Of a DNA stretch of 64,000 nt, positions 7,617-16,549 are shown in pieces. Both the position numbers and the translations under genes were made by a program. Every line of letters starts with the position of its first letter. Position 1 is the first letter of the stretch. The notes under the pieces are model-generated. The model was not told where the DNA came from, did not search any database, and saw only the letters and a list, made by a program, of their open reading frames with translations. The DNA is from a bacterium OL-1 (lineage in GTDB: Bacteria; Actinomycetota; Coriobacteriia; Coriobacteriales; Atopobiaceae), in contig LM994625.1 in the NCBI GenBank assembly GCA_000752675.2, positions 365,940 to 429,939 of the forward strand, in the 5' to 3' direction.

Positions 7617-8633
7617 TTACAGAGAAGAGCCCAGCTCGCCGGGGGCGTTGTCCTTCTCGCCCGCAGCGGGCCATATGTCCTGCCCGGATTCCATGGCCTC
7701 GCGCACAGCCACCAGCTCGCTGGCAACCCGCTCGAGGTCAGACGGGGTGTCAATGTCATCTAGCTCGGCCGGGTAGCGCGCCTCGACAAGCCGCGTAGCG
7801 GCGGCCAAATCTGGGTTCCTGCGCAGCAGCTCGCCTCCGCCCACGTCTCCCTCAAGGCCGAGAAGCGCGTCTGCCAGGTAGCCCGGAAAGATCACGGGGC
7901 TCCCCGGCTTGTCCTGCCACGCGAGACGCGCTACGCAGGCAGGATGCGCGGCAAACTCGTCGAGCAGGGCCTCGACACTCGCGCCAGAGAGCAGCGGCTG
8001 GTCGCCCTGCACAAAGAGGTAGCCCGCGCGCTTGCCCAGCACCTCGATGCCCGCACGCAGCGTTTGGCTTTGCAGCGCGCCTGCGGGCTCCACACATGTC
8101 ACGTGCCTGGCCTCGCACACGGCACGGACGCGATTCCACCTTGTGGAGACCACCACGTCCAGGCGCGGTGACACCAGTGCGTCAAGCGTGTGCGAGACCA
8201 CCGCCCGGCCACGCAGCGGCTCCACGAGCTTCTGCCTGCCAAAGCGCGTAGCCTCGCCATTTGCCATGACCACGCAGCCCAGCCGGGGCACCCCCGCAAC
8301 GCCGGCAAACGCTGCCGAGAAGCCCGCGTCTGCCGCAGCGGTGACACCCTGGCGCCAGGCTTCGTAGCGGTGTAGGAAGTCCTCCCCTTCGGACGTGAGG
8401 CTCGAGCTTCCGCCCCTCTCGCCACCAATTGAGCGCACAGTAAGCGGGAATCCCAGGGCACGCTCGGCATCGTGCAGAATGCGCATGGCCTTGGTGTAGC
8501 TCATGCCCATGGCCTTGGCGGAGGCAGAGAGGCTACCCATCTCGCGAACGCCAGCGAGCAGGGCCATGGGACCCGGGCCAAAGAAGCGCCCGCCATCCTC
8601 ATCAATGAGGAACGAAAAGACCCGTGGTTCCAT
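7617..8633 (-). CDS. mocA: ModE-like HTH fused to molybdenum cofactor cytidylyltransferase (MocA-type)
   Basis: 338 aa with two domains. Residues about 5-100 are a ModE-type winged helix (GPGPMALLAGVREMGSLSAS, then AKAMGMSYTKAMRILHDAER). Residues about 115-305 are a MocA/MobA-like nucleotidyltransferase (VVMANGEATRFGRQKL, VVSHTLDALV, LFVQGDQPLLSG). MocA adds CMP to molybdopterin to give MCD, the cofactor form of xanthine dehydrogenases. ATG at 8633 is chosen for GAGGTGAG just upstream; a GTG 9 nt earlier is possible. The nucleotide-binding loop is divergent (ANGEATRFG rather than AAGxSxRMG). The fusion suggests the enzyme may also sense molybdate or bind DNA; this is inference. Confidence 0.88.
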   Translation of the reverse strand: MEPRVFSFLIDEDGGRFFGPGPMALLAGVREMGSLSASAKAMGMSYTKAMRILHDAERALGFPLTVRSIGGERGGSSSLTSEGEDFLHRYEAWRQGVTAAADAGFSAAFAGVAGVPRLGCVVMANGEATRFGRQKLVEPLRGRAVVSHTLDALVSPRLDVVVSTRWNRVRAVCEARHVTCVEPAGALQSQTLRAGIEVLGKRAGYLFVQGDQPLLSGASVEALLDEFAAHPACVARLAWQDKPGSPVIFPGYLADALLGLEGDVGGGELLRRNPDLAAATRLVEARYPAELDDIDTPSDLERVASELVAVREAMESGQDIWPAAGEKDNAPGELGSSL

Positions 8634-8674
8634 GGCCCTCACCTCGCGCGCATTGCCGTTGCGATGTCTACATG

Positions 8675-9616
8675 CTACCCACGGACGATGGTACCAGTCT
8701 TGCCGGCAATGCCGTCCGCCGCACGGTCGAGCTCAGTGATGAGCGACATGCGTCCGGGACCGGACTGGGCGAACTGCAGCGCCGCCTGGACCTTGGGCAG
8801 CATCGAGCCGGGGGCAAACTCGCCAGCTTCAATATAGCGCTGGGCAGTCTCGGGCGTGAGCTCGTCAAGCTCGGTCTGGTCGGGCTTGCCAAAGTGGATG
8901 GCGACCTTCTCGACAGCTGTGAGGATGACAAGCGCGTCGGCATCAAGCTGCTCGGCAAGGCGGGCTGCGGCAAAGTCCTTGTCGATGACGGCAGCGGCGC
9001 CCTTCAGGTGGTGGCCCTCGGTGTGGTAGACGGGGATGCCGCCGCCACCGCAGGCAATGACCACGTGGTCGGCCTCGACCAGCGAGCGAATGGTGTCAAG
9101 CTCGACGATGGCCTGGGGCTTGGGGCTTGCGACCACACGGCGCCAGCCGCGGCCGGAGTCCTCGACCACCGTGTAGCCGCGCTCGGCCACCATGCGGTCG
9201 GCCTCCTCCTTGGTCATGAAGGCACCAATGGGCTTGGTGGGGTTCTCGAATGCAGGGTCGTTAGGGTCGACCTCGACCTGAGTGAGCACCGTGGTCACGC
9301 CGTGGTGGATGTCGCGGTTGGCCAGCTCCTCGCGGATGGCGTTCTGGAGGTCGTAGCCAATGTAGCCCTGGCTCATGGCAACGCAGACCGAGAGCGGGCA
9401 GGGAATGTACTTCTCGGGATCAGAGCGCGTGAGCTGGGTCATGGCCTCCTGGATCATGCCCACCTGCGGTCCGTTGCCGTGCGCCACGATGACCTCGTTG
9501 CCCTCGGCAATAAGGTCGACGATGGCCTTGGACGTGTGCTTCACGGCCGCCATCTGCTCTGGCAGGTTCTTCCCCAACGCGTTGCCGCCCAGTGCGACGA
9601 CGATTCTCTTGCCCAT
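8675..9616 (-). CDS. arcC: Carbamate kinase
   Basis: 313 aa, full carbamate kinase length. N-terminal RIVVALGGNALGKN, VAHGNGPQVGMI, the IACGGGGIPVY loop and AAVIDKDFAAARLAEQL are all family motifs. Converts carbamoyl phosphate and ADP to ATP, ammonia and CO2, the likely energy-yielding step of this pathway. Its usual partner, a carbamoyltransferase, is the upstream ygeW gene. ATG at 9616 is chosen over an upstream in-frame start because GGAGAGGA precedes it. A strong hairpin with a U-tract separates it from ygeW, so the two may be expressed at different levels. Confidence 0.95.
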   Translation of the reverse strand: MGKRIVVALGGNALGKNLPEQMAAVKHTSKAIVDLIAEGNEVIVAHGNGPQVGMIQEAMTQLTRSDPEKYIPCPLSVCVAMSQGYIGYDLQNAIREELANRDIHHGVTTVLTQVEVDPNDPAFENPTKPIGAFMTKEEADRMVAERGYTVVEDSGRGWRRVVASPKPQAIVELDTIRSLVEADHVVIACGGGGIPVYHTEGHHLKGAAAVIDKDFAAARLAEQLDADALVILTAVEKVAIHFGKPDQTELDELTPETAQRYIEAGEFAPGSMLPKVQAALQFAQSGPGRMSLITELDRAADGIAGKTGTIVRG

Positions 9617-9644
9617 GCGTTCCTCTCCGTTCTCCCCTTGTCGT

Positions 9645-9704
9645 GTGAAAAAAGAGCGCGGGCCGGCCAACCGAGCTCACAGGCTCGGCCCGACCAGCCC
9701 GCGC
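9645..9704 (-). terminator. Hairpin with U-tract between ygeW and arcC
   Basis: Arms GCGCGGGC (9656-9663) and GCCCGCGC (9697-9704) with an inner CCGAGC/GCTCGG stem. On the minus strand it is followed by TCTTTTTTCAC. It looks like an intrinsic terminator inside the operon, so arcC and later genes may depend on readthrough or an internal promoter. Confidence 0.65.
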
Positions 9705-9745
9705 GTTCCCCTGTGGGTACTGCGCCAGTCGCCCCGATGCCCGGC

Positions 9746-10948
9746 TTAGGCCTCGAGCCAGCGGCTGCGGCCGCGCTGCTCGAGCTCCTTGAGCATGGCA
9801 ACGGGATCCTTGGCCTTCTGCAGGAAGATCATGGCTGCCACGGCGTACGGCTTGTAGCTGGCCTCCTTGTACAGGCCGTCGCGGTGGGCGTCAAAGACCT
9901 CGTTGGCAACCTCGCCGTGCTCGCAGGAGACGCCCTCGATGTCGGCCGGCAGCGGGTGCATGTAGATGGTGTCCATGCCGTTTGCGGTCTTGGCCATGAG
10001 CTCGGGCGTGCAGTGCCAGTCCATGTGGGTGGCGTTCTGGGCGAGAAGCTCCTTCTCCAGGGTGTCGATGCCCTCGGAGTCGCCGGCGGCGTAAAGCTTG
10101 GTGCGCTTCTCCATGGCCGCATAAGGAGCCCAGCTCTTGGGAACCACGATGTCAGCGCCCTCGAAGGCCTCCTCCATGGAGTGGGCCTGGGTGAACGTGG
10201 CGCCAGACTCCTGAGCGAAGACGCCGGCCTGCTTGACCAGCTCGGGCATGAGGTCGTAGCCCTCGGGGTGAGCCAGGGTGACGTTCATGCCAAAGCGGGT
10301 GAGCAGCATGATGAGCGACTGCGGGCAGGAGAGGGGCTTGCCGTAGGACGGGCTATAGGCCCAGGTGACGGCGACCTTCTTGCCCTTGAGGTTGTCAAGG
10401 CCACCAAACTCGTTGATGAGGTAGAGCAGGTCGGCCGAAGACTGCGTGGGGTGGTCGGAGTCGGACTGCAGCGAGACGAGCGTGGGACGGTGGTCGAGGA
10501 TGCCGTCGGCGTAGGACTGCGCCACGGACTCCGAGACCTCCTTCATGTACGCGTCGCCCTCGCCGATGAACTTGTCGTCACGGATGCCGATGACATCAGC
10601 CATGAAGCTGATCATCGTGGCGGTCTCGCGCACGGTCTCGCCGTGGGCGATCTGCGACTTGGACTCGTCGAGGTCCTGGAGCTGCAGGCCCAGCATGTTG
10701 GTGCCAGAGGCAAACGAGAAGCGCGTACGGGTGGAGTTGTCGCGGAAGTTGGAGACCGCAAGGCCGGAGTCGAAGATGCGCGTGGAGATGTTGCGCTCGC
10801 GCAGGTTGCGAAGGGCGTCGGCGACCAGGTAAAGAGCGCGGAGCTCGTCGGTGGTCTTATCCCACGTGTGCAGGAAGTCGTTGTTGTACATCTTGGAGTA
10901 GTCGAGCTTCTCGAGCTGGTCGAGGTAGTTCTGGAATATGGCGTCCAT
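9746..10948 (-). CDS. ygeW: Knotted carbamoyltransferase YgeW
   Basis: 400 aa, matching YgeW rather than the roughly 330-aa ornithine transcarbamylases. The carbamoyl-phosphate loop is NSTRTRFSFASG (near residue 80); later motifs are HPTQSSADLLY and MHPLPADIEG. YgeW forms a knotted transcarbamylase fold, and its natural substrate is unresolved, though it always sits with purine-catabolic genes. ATG at 10948 has AAAGGGA upstream. Following ygeY and preceding arcC, it probably phosphorolyses a carbamoylated intermediate so that ArcC can make ATP. Confidence 0.95.
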   Translation of the reverse strand: MDAIFQNYLDQLEKLDYSKMYNNDFLHTWDKTTDELRALYLVADALRNLRERNISTRIFDSGLAVSNFRDNSTRTRFSFASGTNMLGLQLQDLDESKSQIAHGETVRETATMISFMADVIGIRDDKFIGEGDAYMKEVSESVAQSYADGILDHRPTLVSLQSDSDHPTQSSADLLYLINEFGGLDNLKGKKVAVTWAYSPSYGKPLSCPQSLIMLLTRFGMNVTLAHPEGYDLMPELVKQAGVFAQESGATFTQAHSMEEAFEGADIVVPKSWAPYAAMEKRTKLYAAGDSEGIDTLEKELLAQNATHMDWHCTPELMAKTANGMDTIYMHPLPADIEGVSCEHGEVANEVFDAHRDGLYKEASYKPYAVAAMIFLQKAKDPVAMLKELEQRGRSRWLEA

Positions 10949-11015
10949 TCGTTTCCCTTTCTTTGATACGTGTGACTGGGTCTTCCCGGTGACCGCTGGG
11001 TCTACGTGCAGAGGA

Positions 11016-11044
11016 CCCGGTCGCAGCGGTGCGCCGCGACCGGG
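11016..11044 (-). other. Hairpin between ygeY and ygeW
   Basis: Perfect 9-bp arms CCCGGTCGC (11016-11024) and GCGACCGGG (11036-11044). There is no U-tract, so it is more likely an mRNA processing or stability element than a terminator. Confidence 0.5.
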
Positions 11045-11054
11045 ACGCAGATAA

Positions 11055-12437
11055 CTACTTGATGTCGTTGCCGGTGAGGCTGGCGCGGAACTCGGTGGCG
11101 TCGCCGGTTGCCTGGCTGGGGTCATAGAGGTTCACGGCCGCAACGTAGAGCGCGGCGCAGGTGGAGAGGTCCTGCTTGTAGGTGACCTCGTTGGGCGCGT
11201 GCGCCTGGGACTCGGCGCCGGGGCCAAAGCCAACGCAGGGGATGCCATAGCGGCCCTGGATGGAGACGCAGTTCGTGGAGAAGGTCCACTTGTCGCACAG
11301 AGGCCTGCCCTCACGCTTGTCCATGGACTTCTCGCAGCCGATGCGCTTGTCGCCAAAGAGGGCCTTGTGGGCGTCGACCAGTGCCTTGACGTGCGGCGCG
11401 CTCTCCTTGTTGATCCACGTGGGGAAGTATGCCTCGGTCTCGTAGACCTCGCCGGTCCAGCTGGGACGGTCGTACATGTACATGGAGACCTTCACGTCGT
11501 CGCCGCACTTCTTGACGGCGGGGAGGTTGCGGACCTCCTCGAGGCAGGACTCGTAGGTCTCGCCGGCGGTCATGCGGCGGTCGATGGAGATGGCGCAGGA
11601 GTCAGCCACGGCGCAGCGCGAGGGGCTGGTGTAGAAGATCTGAGAGACGGTGCAGGTCCCGCGGCCCAGGAAGCGAGCGTCCTCGTAGTGCTCGGGGTTG
11701 TACTTGGGGTCGAGCATCTTGACGAGGCCGCGAATCTCGGTTGACTCGTCGGCGCCGTTGTTGTTGAGGGCGCGGACGTCGTTGATGATGTCGGCCATCT
11801 TGTAGATGGCGTTGTCACCGCGCTCGGGCGCGGAGCCGTGGCAGGAGACGCCCTTCACGTCGACGCGGATCTCCATGCGGCCGCGGTGGCCACGGTAGAT
11901 GCCGCCGTCGGTAGGCTCGGTGGAGATGACGAACTCGGGCTTGATGCCATCTACGTTGTAGATGTACTGCCAGCACATGCCGTCGCAGTCCTCTTCCTGG
12001 ACGCTGCCCACGACCATGATCTTGTAGCCCTCGGGAATGAGGTCCATGTCCTTCATCATCTTGGCCGCGTAGGTGGCGGAGGCAACGCCGCCCTCCTGGT
12101 CGGAGCCGCCACGGCCGCCGATGAGCTGGTCATCCTCGAAGCCCTTGTACGGGTCGAAGTCCCAGTTGTCGCGGTTGCCAATGCCAACAGTGTCGATGTG
12201 GCCGTCGATGGCGATGATCTTGTCGCCCGTGCCCATGAAGCCCATCACGTTGCCCAGGCCGTCAACCTTGACCTCGTCAAAGCCGAGCTTCTCCATCTCG
12301 GCCTTGATGCAGGCCACAACGTCGCCCTCCTCGCAGGACTCGCTGGGGTGGGAGATCATGGCGCGCAGGAACGCAGTCATGTCCGCGTTGTAGGCCTTCG
12401 CCGCTTCCTTGATCTTGTCGTAGTCGAGTTCCTTCAT
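11055..12437 (-). CDS. ygeY: YgeY family selenium-metabolism-linked hydrolase (M20 fold)
   Basis: 460 aa, full YgeY length. M20 peptidase-type zinc ligands are visible in [14 protein letters not shown], the SDQEGG region and VQEEDCDGM, followed by an [19 protein letters not shown] segment and a lid domain. YgeY proteins are annotated as linked to selenium metabolism because they track with Se-dependent xanthine dehydrogenase. The reaction is presumed to be deacylation or carbamoyl-bond hydrolysis of a purine-derived amino acid. First gene of its operon; ATG at 12437 has GAGGAGGA upstream. A palindromic operator candidate lies 64 nt upstream. Confidence 0.93.
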   Translation of the reverse strand: MKELDYDKIKEAAKAYNADMTAFLRAMISHPSESCEEGDVVACIKAEMEKLGFDEVKVDGLGNVMGFMGTGDKIIAIDGHIDTVGIGNRDNWDFDPYKGFEDDQLIGGRGGSDQEGGVASATYAAKMMKDMDLIPEGYKIMVVGSVQEEDCDGMCWQYIYNVDGIKPEFVISTEPTDGGIYRGHRGRMEIRVDVKGVSCHGSAPERGDNAIYKMADIINDVRALNNNGADESTEIRGLVKMLDPKYNPEHYEDARFLGRGTCTVSQIFYTSPSRCAVADSCAISIDRRMTAGETYESCLEEVRNLPAVKKCGDDVKVSMYMYDRPSWTGEVYETEAYFPTWINKESAPHVKALVDAHKALFGDKRIGCEKSMDKREGRPLCDKWTFSTNCVSIQGRYGIPCVGFGPGAESQAHAPNEVTYKQDLSTCAALYVAAVNLYDPSQATGDATEFRASLTGNDIK

Positions 12438-12500
12438 TGGGTCCTCCTCGCATCGGGCAACGTTCTTGCTGACTTGGTGCCGTAAACAATAAGTCTGCTT

Positions 12501-12519
12501 ACCAAACTTTTTGTTTGGT
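12501..12519 (-). promoter_or_regulatory. Palindromic operator candidate upstream of ygeY
   Basis: Exact palindrome ACCAAACTTTTTGTTTGGT with 7-bp arms around TTTTT, 64 nt upstream of the ygeY start. On the minus strand it is followed by CAGACTTATTGT, a possible -10 region. The core and the flanking AGTCTG recur upstream of the NCS2 permease, and the core recurs at ygeX. No transcription start can be proven from sequence. Confidence 0.6.
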
Positions 12520-12674
12520 TGACCTAATTAAAGCACGTGCGAGAGGGAATTCAAGGGCCTTTGGCAAACTGTTCACTTTTCTCGCAGACGGTCTTTTTGA
12601 CGCGGTGGACGGTGAGCGCGGAGGAGCGATTCTTCCCCGTGCAAACGTTGGGGCGGGGCGGCTCGGGGCGTGGC

Positions 12675-12819
12675 GCTACACATTCGGACCCGATTGCGTA
12701 TCCCGCGCAGGACGGTACAGGTTCGGGCGACGAATGCGTGTCGGCTCGCCACAGGTTCGTGACCGATTGCGTATCCCGCGCAGGACGCCACAGGTTCGGG
12801 GACCGAATGCGTGGCGGCG
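12675..12819. repeat. Tandem 73-bp repeat made of inverted 26-bp units
   Basis: Two copies (12675-12747 and 12748-12819) share CGATTGCGTATCCCGCGC plus the following AGGACG exactly. Each copy contains two imperfect palindromic units of the type ACAnnTTCG-n4/6-CGAnTGCGT. Similar units recur at 32501-32572 and 39753-39820. No coding content was recognised in the 12438-12898 gap beyond this repeat, the operator and the terminator module. Confidence 0.75.
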
Positions 12820-12885
12820 AAAGTCGCCGCCGGCCACGAAGAAGGCCCCGGCGACGAAATGCCGCCGGGGCCAAGGTCCCACGTT
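12809..12885. terminator. Terminator module, copy 1 (uninterrupted)
   Basis: Two stacked hairpins. The first is GGCGGCGA-AAG-TCGCCGCC. The second pairs GGCCCCGGCG (12844-12853) with CGCCGGGGCC (12863-12872). It follows the 3' end of the GH3 gene on the minus strand. The 77-bp module recurs with one mismatch at 17905-18043, where it is split by a 59-bp insertion. Confidence 0.75.
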
Positions 12886-12898
12886 ATTCTCGGCAGTG

Positions 12899-15685
12899 CT
12901 ACTGCTGCGCGCGCCAGCGCTTCATCTTCATGTGGCGACGCACGAAGTACGTGGCCAGCAGGACGATGATTGCCGCAAGCACAACCTCAACCGCGGTGAT
13001 CAGCGGACTCTGCCCAAACATCCCCACCGTAAACGTGCTCGAGGAGTTCGCCTCGGTATAGAGGATGTTGTGGCAAGCGTTACGCAGCGCCTGGTGCCCG
13101 GCGGCCGTGTCCAGCGTGTCGCTGGTAAGCATCTTGTCCTGAAGGAACGCGAGGTAGAGGTCGTTGCCCGCATGCAGCGCCCGGTTGATGTTCGAGGTGT
13201 CAGCGGCAAGCACGCAGTCCGTCACGACAGACCCGCGGAAGCCCCACTCGTTCCTCAGCACCTGGGTGAGCAGCGCGTGGCTCTCGGCAGTGGGCGTGGC
13301 ACCCAGGCGGTTGTAGGAGCTCATCATCGCCATGGCGCCGCCGTCCTTTACGGCAAGCTCGAACGGTCGCAGGTAGATCTCGCGCATTGACTGCTCGTTT
13401 GCCCAGGTCACAAGGCCACCGGCATCGCCACGGTGCGTCTCCTGGTCGTTAAGGGCAAAGTGCTTGACGTAGCAGTACACGCCCTGCGACTGGATGCCGC
13501 GGACCTCGGCAGCAACGATCTCGCCGGTGAGCAGACCGTCCTCGCTCACGTACTCGTAGTTGCGGCCGCCAAAGGGCGAGCGGTGCGTGTCGGCACCGGG
13601 AGCGTACAGGCCGCCGACCTTGAGCGCCGTTGCCTCCTGGGCAAACAGCTCGCCCACACGCTGCGCGAGCTCCTTGTTCCAGGTGTAGCCAAGCACGCTC
13701 TGGCCCGTGAGCTGCGTGCCGTTGTAGCTCGCCATGATGTTGTTCACCCCGTTGGGACCGTCGCACTCGACAATCGCGGGCTTGCCCACGCTCTTGGCCG
13801 AGAAGGTCATCCAGCCGCCGTTGGAGACGAGCATCTTCTGCTCGTTAAGCGTCATCTGGTCGAGGAGCTTGTCCCACTGGGGGTCGTCATAGCTCAGACC
13901 GGTCATGTCGGCCAGGGTAAGGCCGTTCTTCGCGCCATAGGTCACGTCGTCGACATTGGGGTTCTCGACTGGCGCGGGGTTGTCCAGCGCGTCCTTGATT
14001 TCGGCAGGGGCCTCCTTCTCGGCAGGGGCCATCGTGGGGAAGGTGCCGGCCCAATCCGCACGCGAGAGGTACGTGACGCCGCCGCCAAAGCTCACGTCGT
14101 CAAACTGGTTGGTCGCAGCCACACCGTCAGTGGAGCGAGCGCCGTCATTGGCGTCGTTGTAGATGTAGTCACGGTCGATGGTCACCGTGCGGGTGTCCAC
14201 CACGTCGTGAGAGTTGCGACGCAAGCTCACCTGGTAGTCGCCAGCCTCCAGAACGTAGGCACCACCCGGGGCCTTGACCCCGGTGTAGTCGTAGCTCGCC
14301 ATGTCCTCGTGCGTCCAGCTGATCTTGAGCGTCTGGGTCTCCCCAGGCTCAAGCAGCTTAGTCTTGTCAAAGCCGGCGAGAACAACCGCGCTCTTCTCGA
14401 TGCCACCCGGCGTGTAGGGAGCGCTGTAGTAGGCCTCGACCACGTCCTTGCCCGCAACGTCGCCAGTGTTGGTCACGTCGACGGTCATCGTGATGGTGGT
14501 GCCGTCGTCCGAGAAGTCCGCGATCTTCTCGTCGAAGGTGGTATACGAGAGGCCGTAGCCAAACGGGTACTGAACCGTTGCGTCATAGTCGATGTAGCCG
14601 TCTGCCGCCGCGGTCTCGTAGTAGCGGTAGCCCACATAGATGCCTTCGGCATAGTCAACAAAGTGGACGTTCTCGGTGCCGGAAGTCGCATCACCAGAGC
14701 CCGCGAACAGGGACTGGTTGGTGTGCTGCACGTTGGTGTAGTCGTGCGCGCCAAAGTTGTAGTAGCTAGGTGCGCTCTCCGCCTCGTACGGGAAGGTGTC
14801 CACGGTGCGACCGCTTGGGTTCACGGCACCGGTGAGCACCTTGCCAATGGCGTCGCAGCCCGTCGCGCCAGGCGTGCCCACCCACAGGGCGGCGTCCACC
14901 TGGGGGGCGTCAACAAAGCCAAGCTCCATGGCATTGGGGCTGTTGAGCACCACGATCACGCGATCGAAGTTGCCCTCGACCATGGCGAGAAGGTCCTCCT
15001 CGTTGGGCGAAAGCTCAAGGTAGCTGCGGCCGGCCTCGGAGCCCTCATAGGCGGCCATGTCCGTGGGAAGGTCAAAACCTTCGCCGCCCTTGCGGGTGAG
15101 CACCACGATCGCCGTGTCCGAGTACGTCTTTGCGTCGTCGATGACGTCCTGGGTGTAGCTGGACTGCGGCAGCTCGTAGAGGTTCCAGTCCGTGCCCACA
15201 ATGCCCATGTCCTTGGCAGCAGTTGCGTTCTCCTCGTAGAACTGCTCAAGGTTGGGGTTCGCGGAGAGGCCCGCGTCCTCAAGTCCCTGGTAGAAGGTCA
15301 CGTTCTTGCTGGTGTCGCCAGCTCCGGAGCCCGTCCCGCCATAGCTGAAATTGTTTCCAGCCGTCGAGCCAAACACGTTCACCTTGGTCACGCCCGAAAG
15401 CGGCAGGGCGTCGTTCTCGTTCTTGAGCAGCGTGACGCCTTCCGCCTCCACCTCCTCGGTGATGTCGCTCGTGGCCTGACTTGCCTGCCGCACCTCGGTG
15501 GATGCCATGTCCGGCTTGGTAGTGAACGTGGTCACGAGGTCAAAGTACGGAGACACCACGATGCCCACCACAAGCGTCACCGCAACCACGAGCACCGACA
15601 GGATGCACATGATCACAAACAGCGCCTTCTTTGGACGCTTTACCGACTTGGTCGGCTTGGCCTGCTTGTCCTTCTCGTCTGCCAT
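12899..15685 (-). CDS. Membrane-anchored, circularly permuted GH3 beta-glucosidase
   Basis: 928 aa. The domain order is inverted relative to standard GH3. After an N-terminal helix (residues about 18-42) comes the alpha/beta sandwich (GVTLLKNENDALPLSG; DWNLYELPQSSYTQDV), then a fibronectin III-like domain (VDVTNTGDVAGKDVVEAYYS), then the TIM barrel near residues 630-900. In the barrel, YVKHFALNDQETHR carries substrate ligands and GSVVTDCVLAADTSN carries the nucleophile aspartate. A second helix (ITAVEVVLAAIIVLLATYFV) ends the protein, so the catalytic part is probably extracytoplasmic and tethered at both ends. ATG at 15685 has AAAGGGGAGAG upstream. It is divergent from a LytTR/GHKL two-component system. 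The sugar substrate is unknown. Confidence 0.9.
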   Translation of the reverse strand: MADEKDKQAKPTKSVKRPKKALFVIMCILSVLVVAVTLVVGIVVSPYFDLVTTFTTKPDMASTEVRQASQATSDITEEVEAEGVTLLKNENDALPLSGVTKVNVFGSTAGNNFSYGGTGSGAGDTSKNVTFYQGLEDAGLSANPNLEQFYEENATAAKDMGIVGTDWNLYELPQSSYTQDVIDDAKTYSDTAIVVLTRKGGEGFDLPTDMAAYEGSEAGRSYLELSPNEEDLLAMVEGNFDRVIVVLNSPNAMELGFVDAPQVDAALWVGTPGATGCDAIGKVLTGAVNPSGRTVDTFPYEAESAPSYYNFGAHDYTNVQHTNQSLFAGSGDATSGTENVHFVDYAEGIYVGYRYYETAAADGYIDYDATVQYPFGYGLSYTTFDEKIADFSDDGTTITMTVDVTNTGDVAGKDVVEAYYSAPYTPGGIEKSAVVLAGFDKTKLLEPGETQTLKISWTHEDMASYDYTGVKAPGGAYVLEAGDYQVSLRRNSHDVVDTRTVTIDRDYIYNDANDGARSTDGVAATNQFDDVSFGGGVTYLSRADWAGTFPTMAPAEKEAPAEIKDALDNPAPVENPNVDDVTYGAKNGLTLADMTGLSYDDPQWDKLLDQMTLNEQKMLVSNGGWMTFSAKSVGKPAIVECDGPNGVNNIMASYNGTQLTGQSVLGYTWNKELAQRVGELFAQEATALKVGGLYAPGADTHRSPFGGRNYEYVSEDGLLTGEIVAAEVRGIQSQGVYCYVKHFALNDQETHRGDAGGLVTWANEQSMREIYLRPFELAVKDGGAMAMMSSYNRLGATPTAESHALLTQVLRNEWGFRGSVVTDCVLAADTSNINRALHAGNDLYLAFLQDKMLTSDTLDTAAGHQALRNACHNILYTEANSSSTFTVGMFGQSPLITAVEVVLAAIIVLLATYFVRRHMKMKRWRAQQ

Positions 15686-15832
15686 CTCTCCCCTTTCCCC
15701 TGGGATCTTGCCTTCCCGCCGCATAATCGCGGTGGGGGTTCCGTCAGATGGCCCCATGGTGGTCAAGACGCCCGCAGGTTGGGGGCTGCTGTCATAATCG
15801 GGTGAGAGCCACGACTTAGTTGGGAGGCAACC

Positions 15833-16549
15833 GTGGCGTACCGAATTCTTATCGTGGAAGACTCCCCCGCAGAGGCGGACGTCTTGCGAGGGCATCTAGA
15901 CCGCTATGCAGCAGAGAGGGGTCTCTCGTTTGCCGTGACCGTGCTCTCCTCGGCGGTGGAGTTCGTGAACGCAAGCCACCCGGCGGACCTGATCTTCATG
16001 GACATCGACCTGCCTGGCATCAACGGCATGGAGGCGGCACAGATCCTTCGCGGCTACGACGAGCAGACGCCGCTGGTGTTTGTGACCAACCTGGCACAGT
16101 ACGCCATAAAGGGGTACCAGGTGGACGCCCTCGACTTCATGGTGAAGCCCGTCGCCTACGATGACTTCTCCCTTCGCATGGACCGTGCCATGCGCATGGT
16201 CAGGCGGACGTCCAAGGGCACCGTTGCCATCCCAACGCCCGACGGCATCCGCGTGGTGCGCCTCGATGACGTGCTCTACGTGGACATCGTCAAGCACGAC
16301 CTGCACTACCACCTTGCCGGGGAGCCCAACCCCCTGCGGGTGCGCGGCACCATCACCAAGGTTGCGGAGGAGCTTGCCGAGAAGGGCTTCCTCAAGATTG
16401 CCGCCAGCTGCGTCATCAACATGGCCCAGGTGGCGCGGATACGGGCGACCTCGGTGGTCATGTCGGACGGCACGGAGCTGTTCTTTAGCAGGTCGCAGCG
16501 AAAGGCGGCGCTCGAGCGCCTCACGGCATACGTGGGAAGGAGCGCGTAA
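15833..16549 (+). CDS. LytTR-family response regulator
   Basis: 238 aa. A receiver domain (residues about 3-125) has ILIVEDSP, the phospho-acceptor in LIFMDIDLPGING (Asp57) and the DFMVKPVAYDDF lysine. A LytTR DNA-binding domain follows (about 138-235; VRLDDVLYVDIVKHDLHYHL, FLKIAASCVINMAQVARI). GTG at 15833 is chosen because TGGGAGG lies 5 nt upstream. The stop overlaps the start of the kinase gene (TAATG). Divergent from the GH3 gene, which is its most obvious candidate target. Confidence 0.93.
   Translation: MAYRILIVEDSPAEADVLRGHLDRYAAERGLSFAVTVLSSAVEFVNASHPADLIFMDIDLPGINGMEAAQILRGYDEQTPLVFVTNLAQYAIKGYQVDALDFMVKPVAYDDFSLRMDRAMRMVRRTSKGTVAIPTPDGIRVVRLDDVLYVDIVKHDLHYHLAGEPNPLRVRGTITKVAEELAEKGFLKIAASCVINMAQVARIRATSVVMSDGTELFFSRSQRKAALERLTAYVGRSA

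Noticed and set aside
12675-12819. CRISPR array.
   Set aside because: There are only two 73-bp tandem copies built from inverted units, no unique spacers of equal length and no cas genes.
15722-15804. Direct repeats CATAATCGCGGTG and CATAATCGGGTG between the GH3 and regulator genes as LytTR binding sites.
   Set aside because: They are 71 bp apart and do not resemble the closely spaced LytTR repeat pattern. An eight-base match may be chance.
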